Source of the DNA: Glandiceps talaboti
Lineage: Eukaryota; Hemichordata; Enteropneusta; Spengelidae
Assembly: GCF_964340395.1 (NCBI RefSeq)
Contig: NC_135550.1
Span: 22,562,676 to 22,626,675 of the forward strand
Length of the DNA stretch: 64,000 nucleotides
Direction: 5' to 3'
Position 1 is the stretch's first letter. Each line of letters starts with the position of its first letter. A program made the translations under genes and the position numbers. Below the pieces are notes generated by a model. It was not told the origin of the DNA. It saw nothing but the letters and a program-made list of their open reading frames with translations, and did not search any database. Positions 12,801 to 23,279 of the stretch are shown here, one piece after another.

Positions 12801-15800
12801 AAAATGCCAGACACTGGCTGTTATGAGGCAAAAGCTACTTATCAAGGCAAACTACTTAAAAATGGAGAATTCAATATCATTGTACTTAGTGGTAAGTAAG
12901 AGCAGTACTCTAGTAGATCATTTTGTTAGTTTGTAAAGTAAGGCGTGGAATCTTCATCTTTTCTAATCGAGAGTTCACAAATGTGACACAAGAGTATGAT
13001 ACAGTAGAATTGTTTGACAGAGGTTATCAATTCTATGCTAACCAGAGCATGCAGTCAATTTAAACTATGGGAATTTTCTTTTCATACTACTGTTGCTTTC
13101 AATCTGACATTGATTTCAGGTGTGATTTCACAAACCAATAGGGCAAGTCATTGTCACATAAATGTATTCGTCTTACACTTGTCATTGGAAACAAAATTAG
13201 TAGGGTGAGGGTAGAATCCTAAAAGACATGGATGAAAAGGATGACGCTAACAAGCTCAAGCTCCTTATATGGCTCTCAAAGAAGAGTGCCCTCTAGTGAC
13301 AGACTATAACAGTTATAAAATAGGTGAAAGCAAGATGTGATTCATGGTGTTTTTTGTGCTACGGTGTAGATTTTAAATAAGTAGTGCTTGGTTGTATATT
13401 TTAAATGAGATTCTTGCCAAGGCCAAATAACATGGTCCTAGAGTCTATGTGTAAGTCATAAGAAATACATGTAATTAAATGTAATTATAAAAGTTGTATG
13501 TGAAGTGTTAGAGCACATTATCATCAGCTATATGTACAAACTCCCAACACTTCATGGATAAACCAGAATAGATTTTCCCTTTCAGTTTAGTTATGGAGTC
13601 TCTAGAAATGTGTTCAACAAGAGATGTTCTTTGCAAATGTCTTTACACTTTTTTGCTTGACATGTCTGTATCAAATTCACACTAACATCAAACTTTGTCC
13701 AAGTCTTTCACCATTTGATTTGTTTTTTCTCCTGTGTCTATAGAAAGTGATGCTGCCAAAGTTAAAAAGAATGTTGCCAAAAAGAACTTCAACATTTGGT
13801 ATGAAGCTTACTTGAGAGGTACAAATAATGAGAGACATAGACGACCAAAGAAGGTGTATTGTTACATATCTCCTAGACAGTTGACTATCAAGGAATACTA
13901 TTGGAAGATTATTCCTAAAAGATTGTATACATTCAGAGTGTGTCCATCTACTAAGGTTGGTTGACTTTACATAAATGTATTTGATATTGATGCCATCCAT
14001 TATTGTAGATTTGTAAAACATTGTCTCTTGATTGAGAAAATATATGTAACTGTTTGTAAGCTGTGTTGCTTTTAGGGGCAATATGTATATTTTGTTGCTC
14101 ATTAAACAACTTTCTGGTTTGTACCTAGCTTGGCCATATTTCAGAGTCGAGCAGTGTAACAGTGTTTACCTGTGTGTGTACAGTATGCATCTCATATTCA
14201 TATCAAAAGTACTATTCATTAAACATGTGTCTTTTGTACAGGCAAATATAATCCATATATTATCTAACAAATATTTTTTCTCTATTAGTTTCAGTTTGGT
14301 AGTATCAACAATGAGTGTGGTCTTCCTATGTTTACTATAGATGATGGTACTCAACCTCCCATTGATATGGCTAGCAAAGAGAGGGATATACTGGCAGCTA
14401 CATTTACACAGTTTCTACTCAAGAATATTGGTGAGTATAGTCTACAACAAATATAGCTAGTCTATCTATTTTATTATTATTATTTGACTTTATTTAAACT
14501 CGATAAATTGTTTAGCCAAAGGCTCTTCTCACACAATGTCGAGTATCTTAGAAATATTTACAATATGAGTGTGATGTAAAGTGCACTAAATATAATAGGT
14601 ACTTGTCAACAAAGGCTAAATAAGCATGAAACAGGCGATAAGTTTAGACCATAAGTTTCCTAAAATGGCTGTCAAGTTTGTTCTTATTCTTCCTATTCAG
14701 ATTGACAATTCGAAAAATGTTTTGCCCGTGAACATCTTTATATGCACACTTCTGTTGTTTATCACAATTTCTATACTTCACACTTCATCATATTTCTTGT
14801 CATATTTCAGGTGGGTCTGAGACCTTTCAGGACAAACAAGAGTTTTTCTTTCAAGAAGTAAGGCACTTGCACAACAGGAGAAGTCGTTCTAAATTAACTT
14901 TGTCAATCAACAGATTTGATCTGTTAGACAGTGTAAGTATGGCTGTGTGCCGTGACTGTTCACACTATAACCATGTGATATCAGTGTTCAGAGGATGGTC
15001 TAGCACCACTACTGATCACAATATGGCCCATTATATATTGCATAGTGTACTCTGATATCAATACCTTTTACATTTACCCTCTTAAAAATAATGGGTTGAT
15101 CATCAGTTAAAAACAGGGAAAAAATGTTAAATTGTGTGTGCACGTGTTGGTGATATTTTCAATTCAGAATCATACTTTTGTCAAGTCTAGTGTGGATGAT
15201 TTAGAAATGGTAATTGAAGTCAGAAAGAACTAGGAACCATTTTGATAAATAAAACCTTGAATTTCAGCAACAAACAATAATTTTCACCCTAATATGTGGT
15301 TATTGTGTCAACATGTCATCATCAGTAAATTTGTGGGTTTTTTTTCTTATCTGATTATTTAGAGTGTATATTTTGGGTTAGGATTAAAGAAATATCGGGT
15401 CATGAGAAACAGAAATGAAAGGGCTGCTGTTGTCACAAAGTTCAAAAAGTACTGAAAATCAGTGATTAGAAGAGTTAGTTAAATCTGGACATTTACGTGT
15501 AAAATTAGTCATCGAATCACCAAAGTGACTTACCTCAATGTTTGTTCTGTTCCAGTCCATTAGAGCTACCAAACACTTTTCAACAAATGACTGGTGTAAG
15601 AACTTCCAAATTGAGTTCGTTGGAGAAGAGGGTTTAGACTGGGGTGGTGTTCGCAGAGAATGGTTTGAAGTTGTAAGTGATGCACTATTCTCACCTGAGA
15701 AGCAGTTATTCAAGAGATTTAAAGATGATAATCAGGCCTTGGTAAGTCATTTATCAATCTTTGTCTTCACATCAGTGGTGTCTTCTTTAAATCTGTCAGG

Positions 15801-16679
15801 TTGGATGTCTTACATTTGGAGCGTAACTAATGGCAATTAACAGTATAGTGACATAGATTAGTAATTTGTTTTCCTTCTAGAGAAATACATACAGATCTGT
15901 CATATATTTTACAACTTACTACATTTTATTGACTTTGAAGGTTCATCCCAACCAAAGAAGACCTACTCACCTTGCCAAACTGAAATTTTATGAATTTGCT
16001 GGAAAGATTGTTGGAAAATGCTTATATGAATCTGCAATGGGACAAGGATACAGACAGCTTGTCAAAGCAAGGTTTACCAGATCATTCCTGGCTCAGTTAA
16101 TCGGTTTAAGGGTAAATTTCAAGGTGAGTACTTATTGAGATCAAAAATCTGTGATATTACCCTATAATGTGAATGAATTAATTGTGAGTCCCATAATAGA
16201 TTAAAAAGCATTTTTTCCTTGTCTTCTTGAAACCAAACTTAGAGTTGACAATAGACCTTTCTCATCTCTGCTGTAACAGTATCACCTGCATTTGTTTAGG
16301 AGAATATTAGGAGTTATGGGTAATTTATATTACATAAAATTTGTATCTATAAAGCAGTACCTATCATACCCAATCATCTTTCATCACATACTTCTTTCCA
16401 TTCCTCTGTATGATTTGTCCAGTATTTTGAGACAGATGATCCCGATACATATGTAACAAAGATCAAGTACATTCAAGAGAATGATGTTGATGATTTAGAC
16501 TTGGTGTTTGCTGAGGAAGAGTACAATGAGAACGGTTCTGTTGATAAGGTAAACCATTATGTCATTATAGTACTGTTACACATTTCAAATTCTTGAATGT
16601 CAGCTTAGTTATTTTCGAAAAAACTTCATTAATATCTTTGGTTCACTTTGCAAATATATAATTTTTAGAGTGGGATTTG

Positions 16680-16760
<81 letters not shown>

Positions 16761-19131
16761 TGCTGGGCTGTGTGCATTTAATTCACACTTATACACACAA
16801 AATGTTTATGTGTGTGTCACTGTCTATTTGTGTATATGTTTTCTACGTATACCTGTGACTGTGAATATGAGATAATGTGATACAAAATATTAATTCTACG
16901 TGATGTAGTTTCACCTATGTCAAAAATAAAATCCAGAAAGTCCATTATTTGTTTTACCCCTGTCGTCAGCTGACATATGATGTGCCAACATTTCCCAACA
17001 TAAATCATATATTTCCATCTCTTCAAGAAGATCTCATAGATAGACCAGGTTTGTTGGATGATTAATTCATTGTCATGGAGAGAATTTGTTCTGGGATCAT
17101 TTAATTTGTACAACTACTAGAACTAGTACATTTTTTGCAGATTGTGGAATTGATAACAGATGGGGCCAACATATCAGTAACCAATCAAAATAAGATGCAA
17201 TATTTAGATCTGTTAGCACAGTATAAACTTTCCACGAGTGTAGAAAATGAAATAGAACACTTTCAGAAAGGTAGGTAGCTGACATGTTTGTTGAGTTTCA
17301 CTTTCAAGGTAAGTTACCTTATAGGGAAAGTCCTTCTTGTTTGTACAAAATATTCCTATGTGGACTATCAATTACTTACAAGCTAAGTGTAGTAATATTC
17401 CACATCATGTTATTCTTTGATAAAAAAACAACAGAAAGGGGCAATGTTGTGGTGAAGCAAGAATAGATACATGAATGAACAAGATGACAATATCCCATCA
17501 CATGAATCTGAAAGCTATATGTTAGATACTCTCAGATTGTAACATAAGTACTTGAAAACAAATTTGCCTGTTAAGGTCATAATACACACTGTAGGAAGCT
17601 GTCCCAGATACATATGATATTTGTATTACTGTACATGAAATATTTTAAAAGAAGAAAAAAGGAAGTTATAATTTTATTCACAGTAGATGTGAAAGTGAAG
17701 TATGCTCATGCTAATAAGCTCCTCCTTTGAACAAATTTAATTTCCTGTACAGACCCTTACCAGTGTAATGATGTCATCACATATCTTCATCCTTACAATA
17801 CAGTAAGGGTCTACAAACTTGCATCAAACTGACAATGGTGACTTGTTCCCAAATATGATATGAAGAGGACATTGAGAGAGATGAATTGATCACTTTTTCC
17901 CTATCTGATTTTCAGGTTTAAATGAACTCATACCTGATCACTTGCTGAGTATTTTTGATGAAAATGAGTTGGAATTATTGATGTGTGGTAGCAGTTCCTT
18001 TGATGTGGATGACTTTAAGAAAAACTGTGTCATCAACTGTGGAGGTGGCTATGCATTTGCTAGGGTGAGTATTCAATATGGCTACCTGGGTAATTTTCAC
18101 TTCAAGAAAAACTGTGTTATAAATTGTGATGGTGGTATGCCTTTGCCTGAGTGACTCTGAGTATTCAAGTTTCAAAGTTAGAGTTTCGGTTTATCTATAT
18201 ATGTAAATATATAAAAATAGATACACATGTTATAAGGTAAAAACAATACCGGGACAATTTATAAGAACACTGGACATGTCATGAGGGCCTAACATTCCAC
18301 ACCTATTAAAGATTAGTCCAAAGACCTGGCTATCTGGATTGACATGTCATTCACAGTATATCAAACCAGATAGCCAAGTTCCTAGGCAAATATAAAATGT
18401 ACATATTAGTCAATAGTAAAATAAAACAAGTGATGTGTGTTAGATTTTATAGTAGAAATTACCATTGCTAACATTTGCCTCTTCCATACTGTATCAGCAA
18501 CTTGGATGGTTCTGGACTGTTGTCACCGGTTTTAGTCAAGATGACATGGCAAGACTGTTACAGTTTACAACAGGTTGTTCACAGCTACCACCAGGAGGCT
18601 TTGCTGAACTAGTACCCAAATTTCAAATCAGTGCAGCTCCGACCTATGGCAATCTACCAACAGCACATACATGGTAAGGAATCTACTTCTATTTACTACT
18701 GTAAAACCAGAAATTGACCTGAAGTATAAGTAAGCATTGTAAGTATTCAAAAGCCCTTGTTGGATAAGCATTAAAATTTGGTTGACTCAAAGAGTGATAG
18801 AGCTATAGTAAAAGTTAGTTCAGAACAGTAGAGCAATCCTATCCAATTCTCATGGCTTCACTGATAAAAGAGAAGTAACATGAGAAATCTGGGATTGAAT
18901 CATGGGCCTTTAAAGCATGTTTACTTGCTGGTGCGTTCTTTTAAGATGGTACAGTACTGTTACAAGGGAAGAACCCTCTCACAAATTGATAATGACTAAT
19001 ATTTTCTCTATTTGAAATTTTATTTCAGTTTCAACCAGTTATGTCTTCCATTGTATGACAGTCTAGAACATCTCCAGAGATCATTACTGGTGGCTATCAA
19101 TGAAGGATCAGAAGGTTTTGGTATTGTGTAA
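831..19131 (+). CDS. AREL1: AREL1-type HECT E3 ubiquitin ligase with N-terminal SAM domains
   Basis: Exons: 831-1005, 2448-2619, 8075-8283, 9117-9376, 11298-11535, 11879-12048, 12720-12891, 13744-13955, 14289-14430, 14811-14932, 15556-15741, 15941-16123, 16423-16548, 17141-17270, 17916-18064, 18498-18673, 19029-19131. They total 975 codons including stop, with all phases consistent. Order of parts: hydrophobic segment 6-23; SAM-like 1 (~37-98, [10 protein letters not shown]) and SAM-like 2 (~101-165, [10 protein letters not shown]); hydrophobic segment 188-208; filamin-type repeat ~255-345; central AREL1 region ([10 protein letters not shown]); HECT ~625-974 with catalytic Cys941 in LPTAHTCFNQLCLP. 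Human AREL1 (823 residues) ubiquitinates SMAC, HtrA2 and ARTS and is anti-apoptotic; its start corresponds to Met190 here (ATG at 9128), so a short isoform is possible. The exon 9 acceptor could be six bases later (14295). Orthology is secure; the first three exons are supported by phase and SAM similarity. Confidence 0.93.
5540..6480. repeat. Degenerate tandem repeats in AREL1 intron 2
   Basis: A family of roughly 90-110-base units recurs, each with a core like AGTTCATTTCNAGCAACAAG, then ACATTTCATACC and a TTTGTTACACT-type end (for example near 5630, 5715, 6050, 6230, 6310 and 6390). Units are diverged and some run in the opposite orientation (near 6130). They are related to the terminal-inverted-repeat element at 6483-7228. 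No coding potential. Confidence 0.6.
5735..5962. repeat. Three direct copies ending in an inverted copy (foldback)
   Basis: A 66-67-base unit beginning AGTCTAGTTCCTGACGACTG starts at about 5735, 5803 and 5869. The third copy is followed immediately by its own reverse complement (about 5917-5962), giving arms of about 43 bases round a loop of a few bases (ATCTTC gtgt GAAGAT). Such a structure fits a foldback element or a palindromic duplication. Confidence 0.75.
6483..7228. mobile_element. MITE-like duplicated element with inverted termini
   Basis: About 100 bases are nearly identical at 6507-6607 and 7099-7199. The first copy is preceded by TATTTATTTACTGAAGAGAA and the second is followed by its reverse complement (about 7197-7225), so the pair together shows terminal inverted repeats of about 30 bases. 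No transposase frame is present. A non-autonomous DNA transposon, nested or duplicated, is the simplest reading. Confidence 0.55.
7060..7910. repeat. Degenerate repeats with CCAGCTAAATA and CAGCATAGC cores
   Basis: Short diverged units containing CCAGCTAAATAGCCATA and CTACAGCATAGCTATGTAGT recur near 7070, 7610, 7660, 7740, 7815, 7845 and 7890. They look like an old tandem array; class unknown. The left end overlaps the MITE-like element. Confidence 0.4.
9603..9987. mobile_element. Candidate MITE in AREL1 intron 4
   Basis: The ends form short terminal inverted repeats (AGGCCTAACAAAAACAATTG at 9603 against CAATTTGTTTAGGCCT at 9970-9985). Related strings AGGTGGGGTAGG and AGGTGGGGTCGG occur inside. 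There is no open frame of note. About 385 bases, non-autonomous. Confidence 0.45.
12060..12210. repeat. TG-rich minisatellite after AREL1 exon 6
   Basis: About five units of roughly 28-32 bases of the form TCTGCATGTTTGTGTGTGTG lie just downstream of the exon 6 donor. Open frames across it on both strands are repeat artefacts. Confidence 0.8.
12526..12583 (+). other. Imperfect hairpin, pre-miRNA-like, in AREL1 intron 6
   Basis: The arms GCAGTATGGTCGTATCTGCC and GGTACGACCGTACTGC pair over about 23 bases round an 8-base loop (acaattgc), with a short outer TCAG/CTGA extension. In the plus-strand RNA two differences between the arms become G-U wobbles and one is a single-base bulge; in the minus-strand RNA they would be A-C mismatches. 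That favours a sense-strand transcript if the hairpin is functional. I recognise no known microRNA seed; a small palindromic repeat is the alternative. Confidence 0.4.
16683..16757. repeat. (GT)n(CTGT)n microsatellite
   Basis: A compound GT then CTGT simple repeat in AREL1 intron 13. Confidence 0.95.
18011..18169 (+). repeat. Decayed tandem duplication of the end of AREL1 exon 15
   Basis: The last part of exon 15 with its donor region (18011-18076) is followed 87 bases later by a diverged copy (about 18097-18169). Both contain AAGAAAAACTGTGT, a GGTGG core and a GAGTATTCAA end. The second copy lies in intron 15, lacks an acceptor and ends in TGA in the corresponding frame. It is a non-coding relic. 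Confidence 0.75.
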
Positions 19132-19139
19132 TATAGATA

Positions 19140-19515
19140 ACAGATAAATGTCAGTGACTTTTAACCAGAACAACAAGTATGACATGTTACTAGTAGTCTT
19201 TCAAATATTCAAGTATGGTCATTTGCATACAACAAAATAATGATGATAAATGTCTGTGACTTGTTACCAGGACAATGAAGTATAACAAGTTACTTGTGAT
19301 ATATTGTTTGATGTAGATACCAGATAAATACCCATGACTTGTTGCCATAACAACCAAGTATGACTGGTTACTTGTGGTCATTCAAATGTGATCATCTGTA
19401 TGGAACTGAATATGGATAAATGTCTGTAAACTTGTTGCCAGCACAACCAAGGCATGACATGTTCCCTTATAGTCCTTGCAATATTCAAGTGTAACCATCC
19501 ATTTACAACAGAGTA
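19140..19515. repeat. Four-unit tandem repeat in the AREL1 3' UTR
   Basis: Units beginning GATAAATGTCTGTGACTTGT start near 19142, 19245, 19323 and 19414 (spacings about 103, 78 and 91 bases) and share ACAACCAAGTATGACATGTT and CATTCAAAT strings. Diverged, non-coding. Confidence 0.7.
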
Positions 19516-22500
19516 TGGGCATAGAGAAGTAACAGCTGAAACCATACATAAGAACATGTTTTGGAATCCTGTTACACCAAAGACTTTCTGCTATCCAGCT
19601 AGGATAATGTGTGTTTTTTTATTGGAAAGACAAACGGTCACAAATGAAAGTGATTGGTGGTATAAATGGGGTAAACATAGAATGTCGTAATCATTTCTGG
19701 AATTTTTTTAGTTATATGTGTGTGTCATAAGGTATTGGACTGAAATTAATTCCCAAAAGTAGTTGTGATGGTAAAACTCAAAGAGAGAAATGCACTGATG
19801 CATCATGTAGGTAACAGAAGTTAGGGAATAGTGCCAAATGTAGAGACATCAAACACAGGGAATAGTGCCAAACAGTAGATATTGCTTTTCAAGAGAGATA
19901 GGTTTTCATGCATGTCTTTTCAATTCACTGTAGTTTTCCAAAAGTGGAAGTCCATATAGTTTGATTTTTGGTAAGAATTCTGTTTTTTGCGATTTAAAAC
20001 AAAACCTGGTCACAGTGAACTTCAAAAGGAGGGTTTATACGCTTCATATAAATGCAACTTATTGTTGTGTTGTCATTATTTACATACTAGATTTTTATGA
20101 TGTTTTTATATCCTTGTGATCTTACAACTACTGGGCTGGTTCAATGTTCACAGTCCCTCTATCAGATGTAGATGGATCGTGATTTACTGATTTGGTGATG
20201 CCCTACAAACAGGATGGAAGATAGTCAGAATGTTTAGAAAACTATCTTGTTCAGGTTTGTTAAGAATATCAGTTTTTCCTTTTTTTTATTTTTGTTGGTC
20301 AAATATCAGATTTAACATAACATAAAAATGATCTTTACTGTAAATTAAATGTTATCAGTTGACTGAAACTTTGTTCCAAATTTTACAAATTTTAAGAAGT
20401 ATTACTTTTACCAATCAAACCACAACTTACAGATAACATTTAATTTATTGTAATGGTCAACAAAATATTGTCATGGTTATGTGAAAAATATTTGATGTTT
20501 TGGTCAATGAAATGTACAATGGAACTGGCCCATTCATCAAATTGGAACAGTTGCTAGATCAGTTACAAATACCATAGTTGTCTATACAAAGCAAATGAAG
20601 ACATTAGAATTGTTTAAAGCAAGTACAGTTAATACTAGTTTTCCATCTCAGCAAAGTTTCGGGTCTTATTTTTGTAAGTGAATAAAATGATTATACTTGT
20701 CCACCTTAGATGTTGTGACACGGAGTACAAAATGATGAAATTAACAAAGTAAAAGGTTGGACTTGAATGCTTTTTACAATGCATTTATTTAATGTGTGTG
20801 CAAGAGTTAGGGTTTTTTGGTTTAGGATATTTTACAAATATATTAGCAAACAAAAGGTTTCTTGGAAATTAGTTATTTATCACCACTTCATTCCTGACCA
20901 ATGATGCAGGCTTTGGTAAGTTCGTGGGCTGCCATTGTTAATGTGCAACTTCACAATAACCAATAATATTTGTTTCAGTCATTACTTTGACAGGATAGGA
21001 CTCAAAATGTACTGAAATAGATTCTGTAATAGCTTTTTTTTTTGTTTAGAGAACACATGCTGATAAAGTTTTCCAGTGCATCATCTTGAACAAAATCTTC
21101 ATGAGTTTGTGAGTTTGCTTGAAAGTGACATGAAATGTTCACTGAAATCACCTTCGAAATTAATGAGAATCATGTATGTATCTGTGATCTTAAATGACAA
21201 ACATAACTTGAGTGTTAGTCCTAAGCCTTCCTAACATCTTGCCTAGTTCATCTTGTGTAAACCATGGCTGACATGTAGATATTCTTTCAAAAGATACTGC
21301 AAATTGTTGTGCACGTAAGAATCATGCAAGTCAGTAGAGCTGAATCAACAGAAAGATGGAATGTGTCATTTCATACTTGCAATCTTCCATATAATATATC
21401 ATGATTTGTGGTTAACATATGTTATATACAACACTGTAGAAGTATACTACATACCTCAAATGACAATATATTCCTGGATACAGATATATGTAACCTATCT
21501 TCTTAAGTGTCATAGAATATCACAAGAGATGTTGTGAGTTTACTGTGTAGGACTTATGATTATTACAATACATTTGTACTTAATTATCATGTGTATACAA
21601 AATATGTACAATGAAACTTGTACTCACTATAACCACTGTTACCTTGGATATTCTCTTATTTTAGCTAGAGTACTAAGTTATTATACATATACCAGATAAT
21701 ACAACAATTTTGTATACCACTATAGGATAGCATATGAAATATGATATTTAAATTAGTCACAGATTATCTTAACCTGTTTATGTAACATTTACCAGTGTAA
21801 TCTTGAAAAATTACAGGCCTGTTGTGCATTCCATGTTGTGTTATATGTAACAAGCATTACAATATCAAAAGTTGGTAAAATTTATTTTGTTAATATCAAA
21901 ATACAAATTAATGTGTAAAACCTGAAAGTACACACTATTGTATTAAAGAAGTAAAGGTAGTACTAAGTGAGTTGAATGTACGTGGTTGTGTTTGTGTAAG
22001 AATGACAGAAAATTATCATTGACAAAAGAAAAATAATTTATGATTGAAATAGAATTATGCATTATGATTTTGTCCAAACTCTGCTTCTTGTGTCGCAAAA
22101 CTGTCTGGTAAATTCAAATTATGAAATAGCATAGTGCTTCATTATTTTGCCAAAGTTTTGCTCCTTATGTCTGTTAGTTCATGTCAAAGATTTTTACCAC
22201 CACTGTGACCTGTAAGATTGTTTTCACTACTTACCCCATTATCTCACAACTCTACTATTCACCTTGTTTTACATAGCATTAACCATTGTTGTGAAATTCA
22301 CAAAATATATGGTATCTTTAAAGTTGCAATGTCAGCATTAATTTCCATTATACAAGTACATCATATACAGATTTGGTTTTAGATGAATATTTCTTGACAA
22401 TATCCATGTATATGTATGTACTGTTAGTTTGTCTGTATATGTGTATAAATGTTATGAAATATTTATGGTATTATGATTTTGAATTTTATTTTTTCAACTT

Positions 22501-22619
22501 GGATTGTTTAATGTACAATATAGCAATAAATACCATTCCATGGCATGGTGAAAGTAAGTCCTTAATAATTTGAAAGAAAATGCATCTTGATTGCTAGCTG
22601 CCCCATATGTGTCAGTTAT

Positions 22620-22890
22620 GTTCAGCATGATCTCAACCTGTGCCAGTGAGTGGAAAATCCTGTATTTTGATTTTAAAGTCCATGCCCTGAAAGTGGCAAA
22701 CAGGAATTTAGATATTCGTGCCCCTGTGAATTGTAAATTATGTAACATGAATTGAGACCTTCATGCCCCTGTGAGTGGCAAAGTATTTAACATAGATCCA
22801 CGATCTTCATGACCTAGTGAGTGGTAAATACAATGTACAGGTATGTAACAGGAATTGAGAATGAGAGACCTTCATTCCCTCCTGACTGGG
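22620..22890. repeat. Diverged tandem repeat, ~60-base unit
   Basis: About four copies of a unit containing TTCATGCCCCTGTGAGTGGC, AAAT and GTAACATGAATTGAGACC occur in succession. No coding meaning seen. Confidence 0.6.
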
Positions 22891-23279
22891 AATAGAAATA
22901 GCAAAACTCTCCATTCACTGTGAGTAAGCGGCAAATGTTCATGAAATATCTGTAAATGGAGACACTGTGTAACAACAAGATATAGTTGTGTAATTTGATG
23001 GGTATATTTCGTGATTTAAGAACAATTTCTGTACTTAAATTGTATGTTTTACATTTTAATTGTATTTTTATTGTGCAATGTTCAGGAGATTCATACATTT
23101 ATTTGTACATATACTGGTGTTTTTTCATTTCTGTGTAGAAATAAACCATCAGAAATGGGCTTTTTATGTACATTCATTGATTGGAGAGAGGTACTAGCTT
23201 GTGTGTGTGTGTGTGTGTTCGATTTCTATGCAAATACGAAAAAAAAGTATTCATTGCTACAACTGTGAGTGTGTGTATA

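Noticed and set aside
13677-14102. 141-codon antisense open frame over AREL1 exon 8
   Set aside because: Antisense shadow of a conserved exon with correct splice sites on the plus strand.
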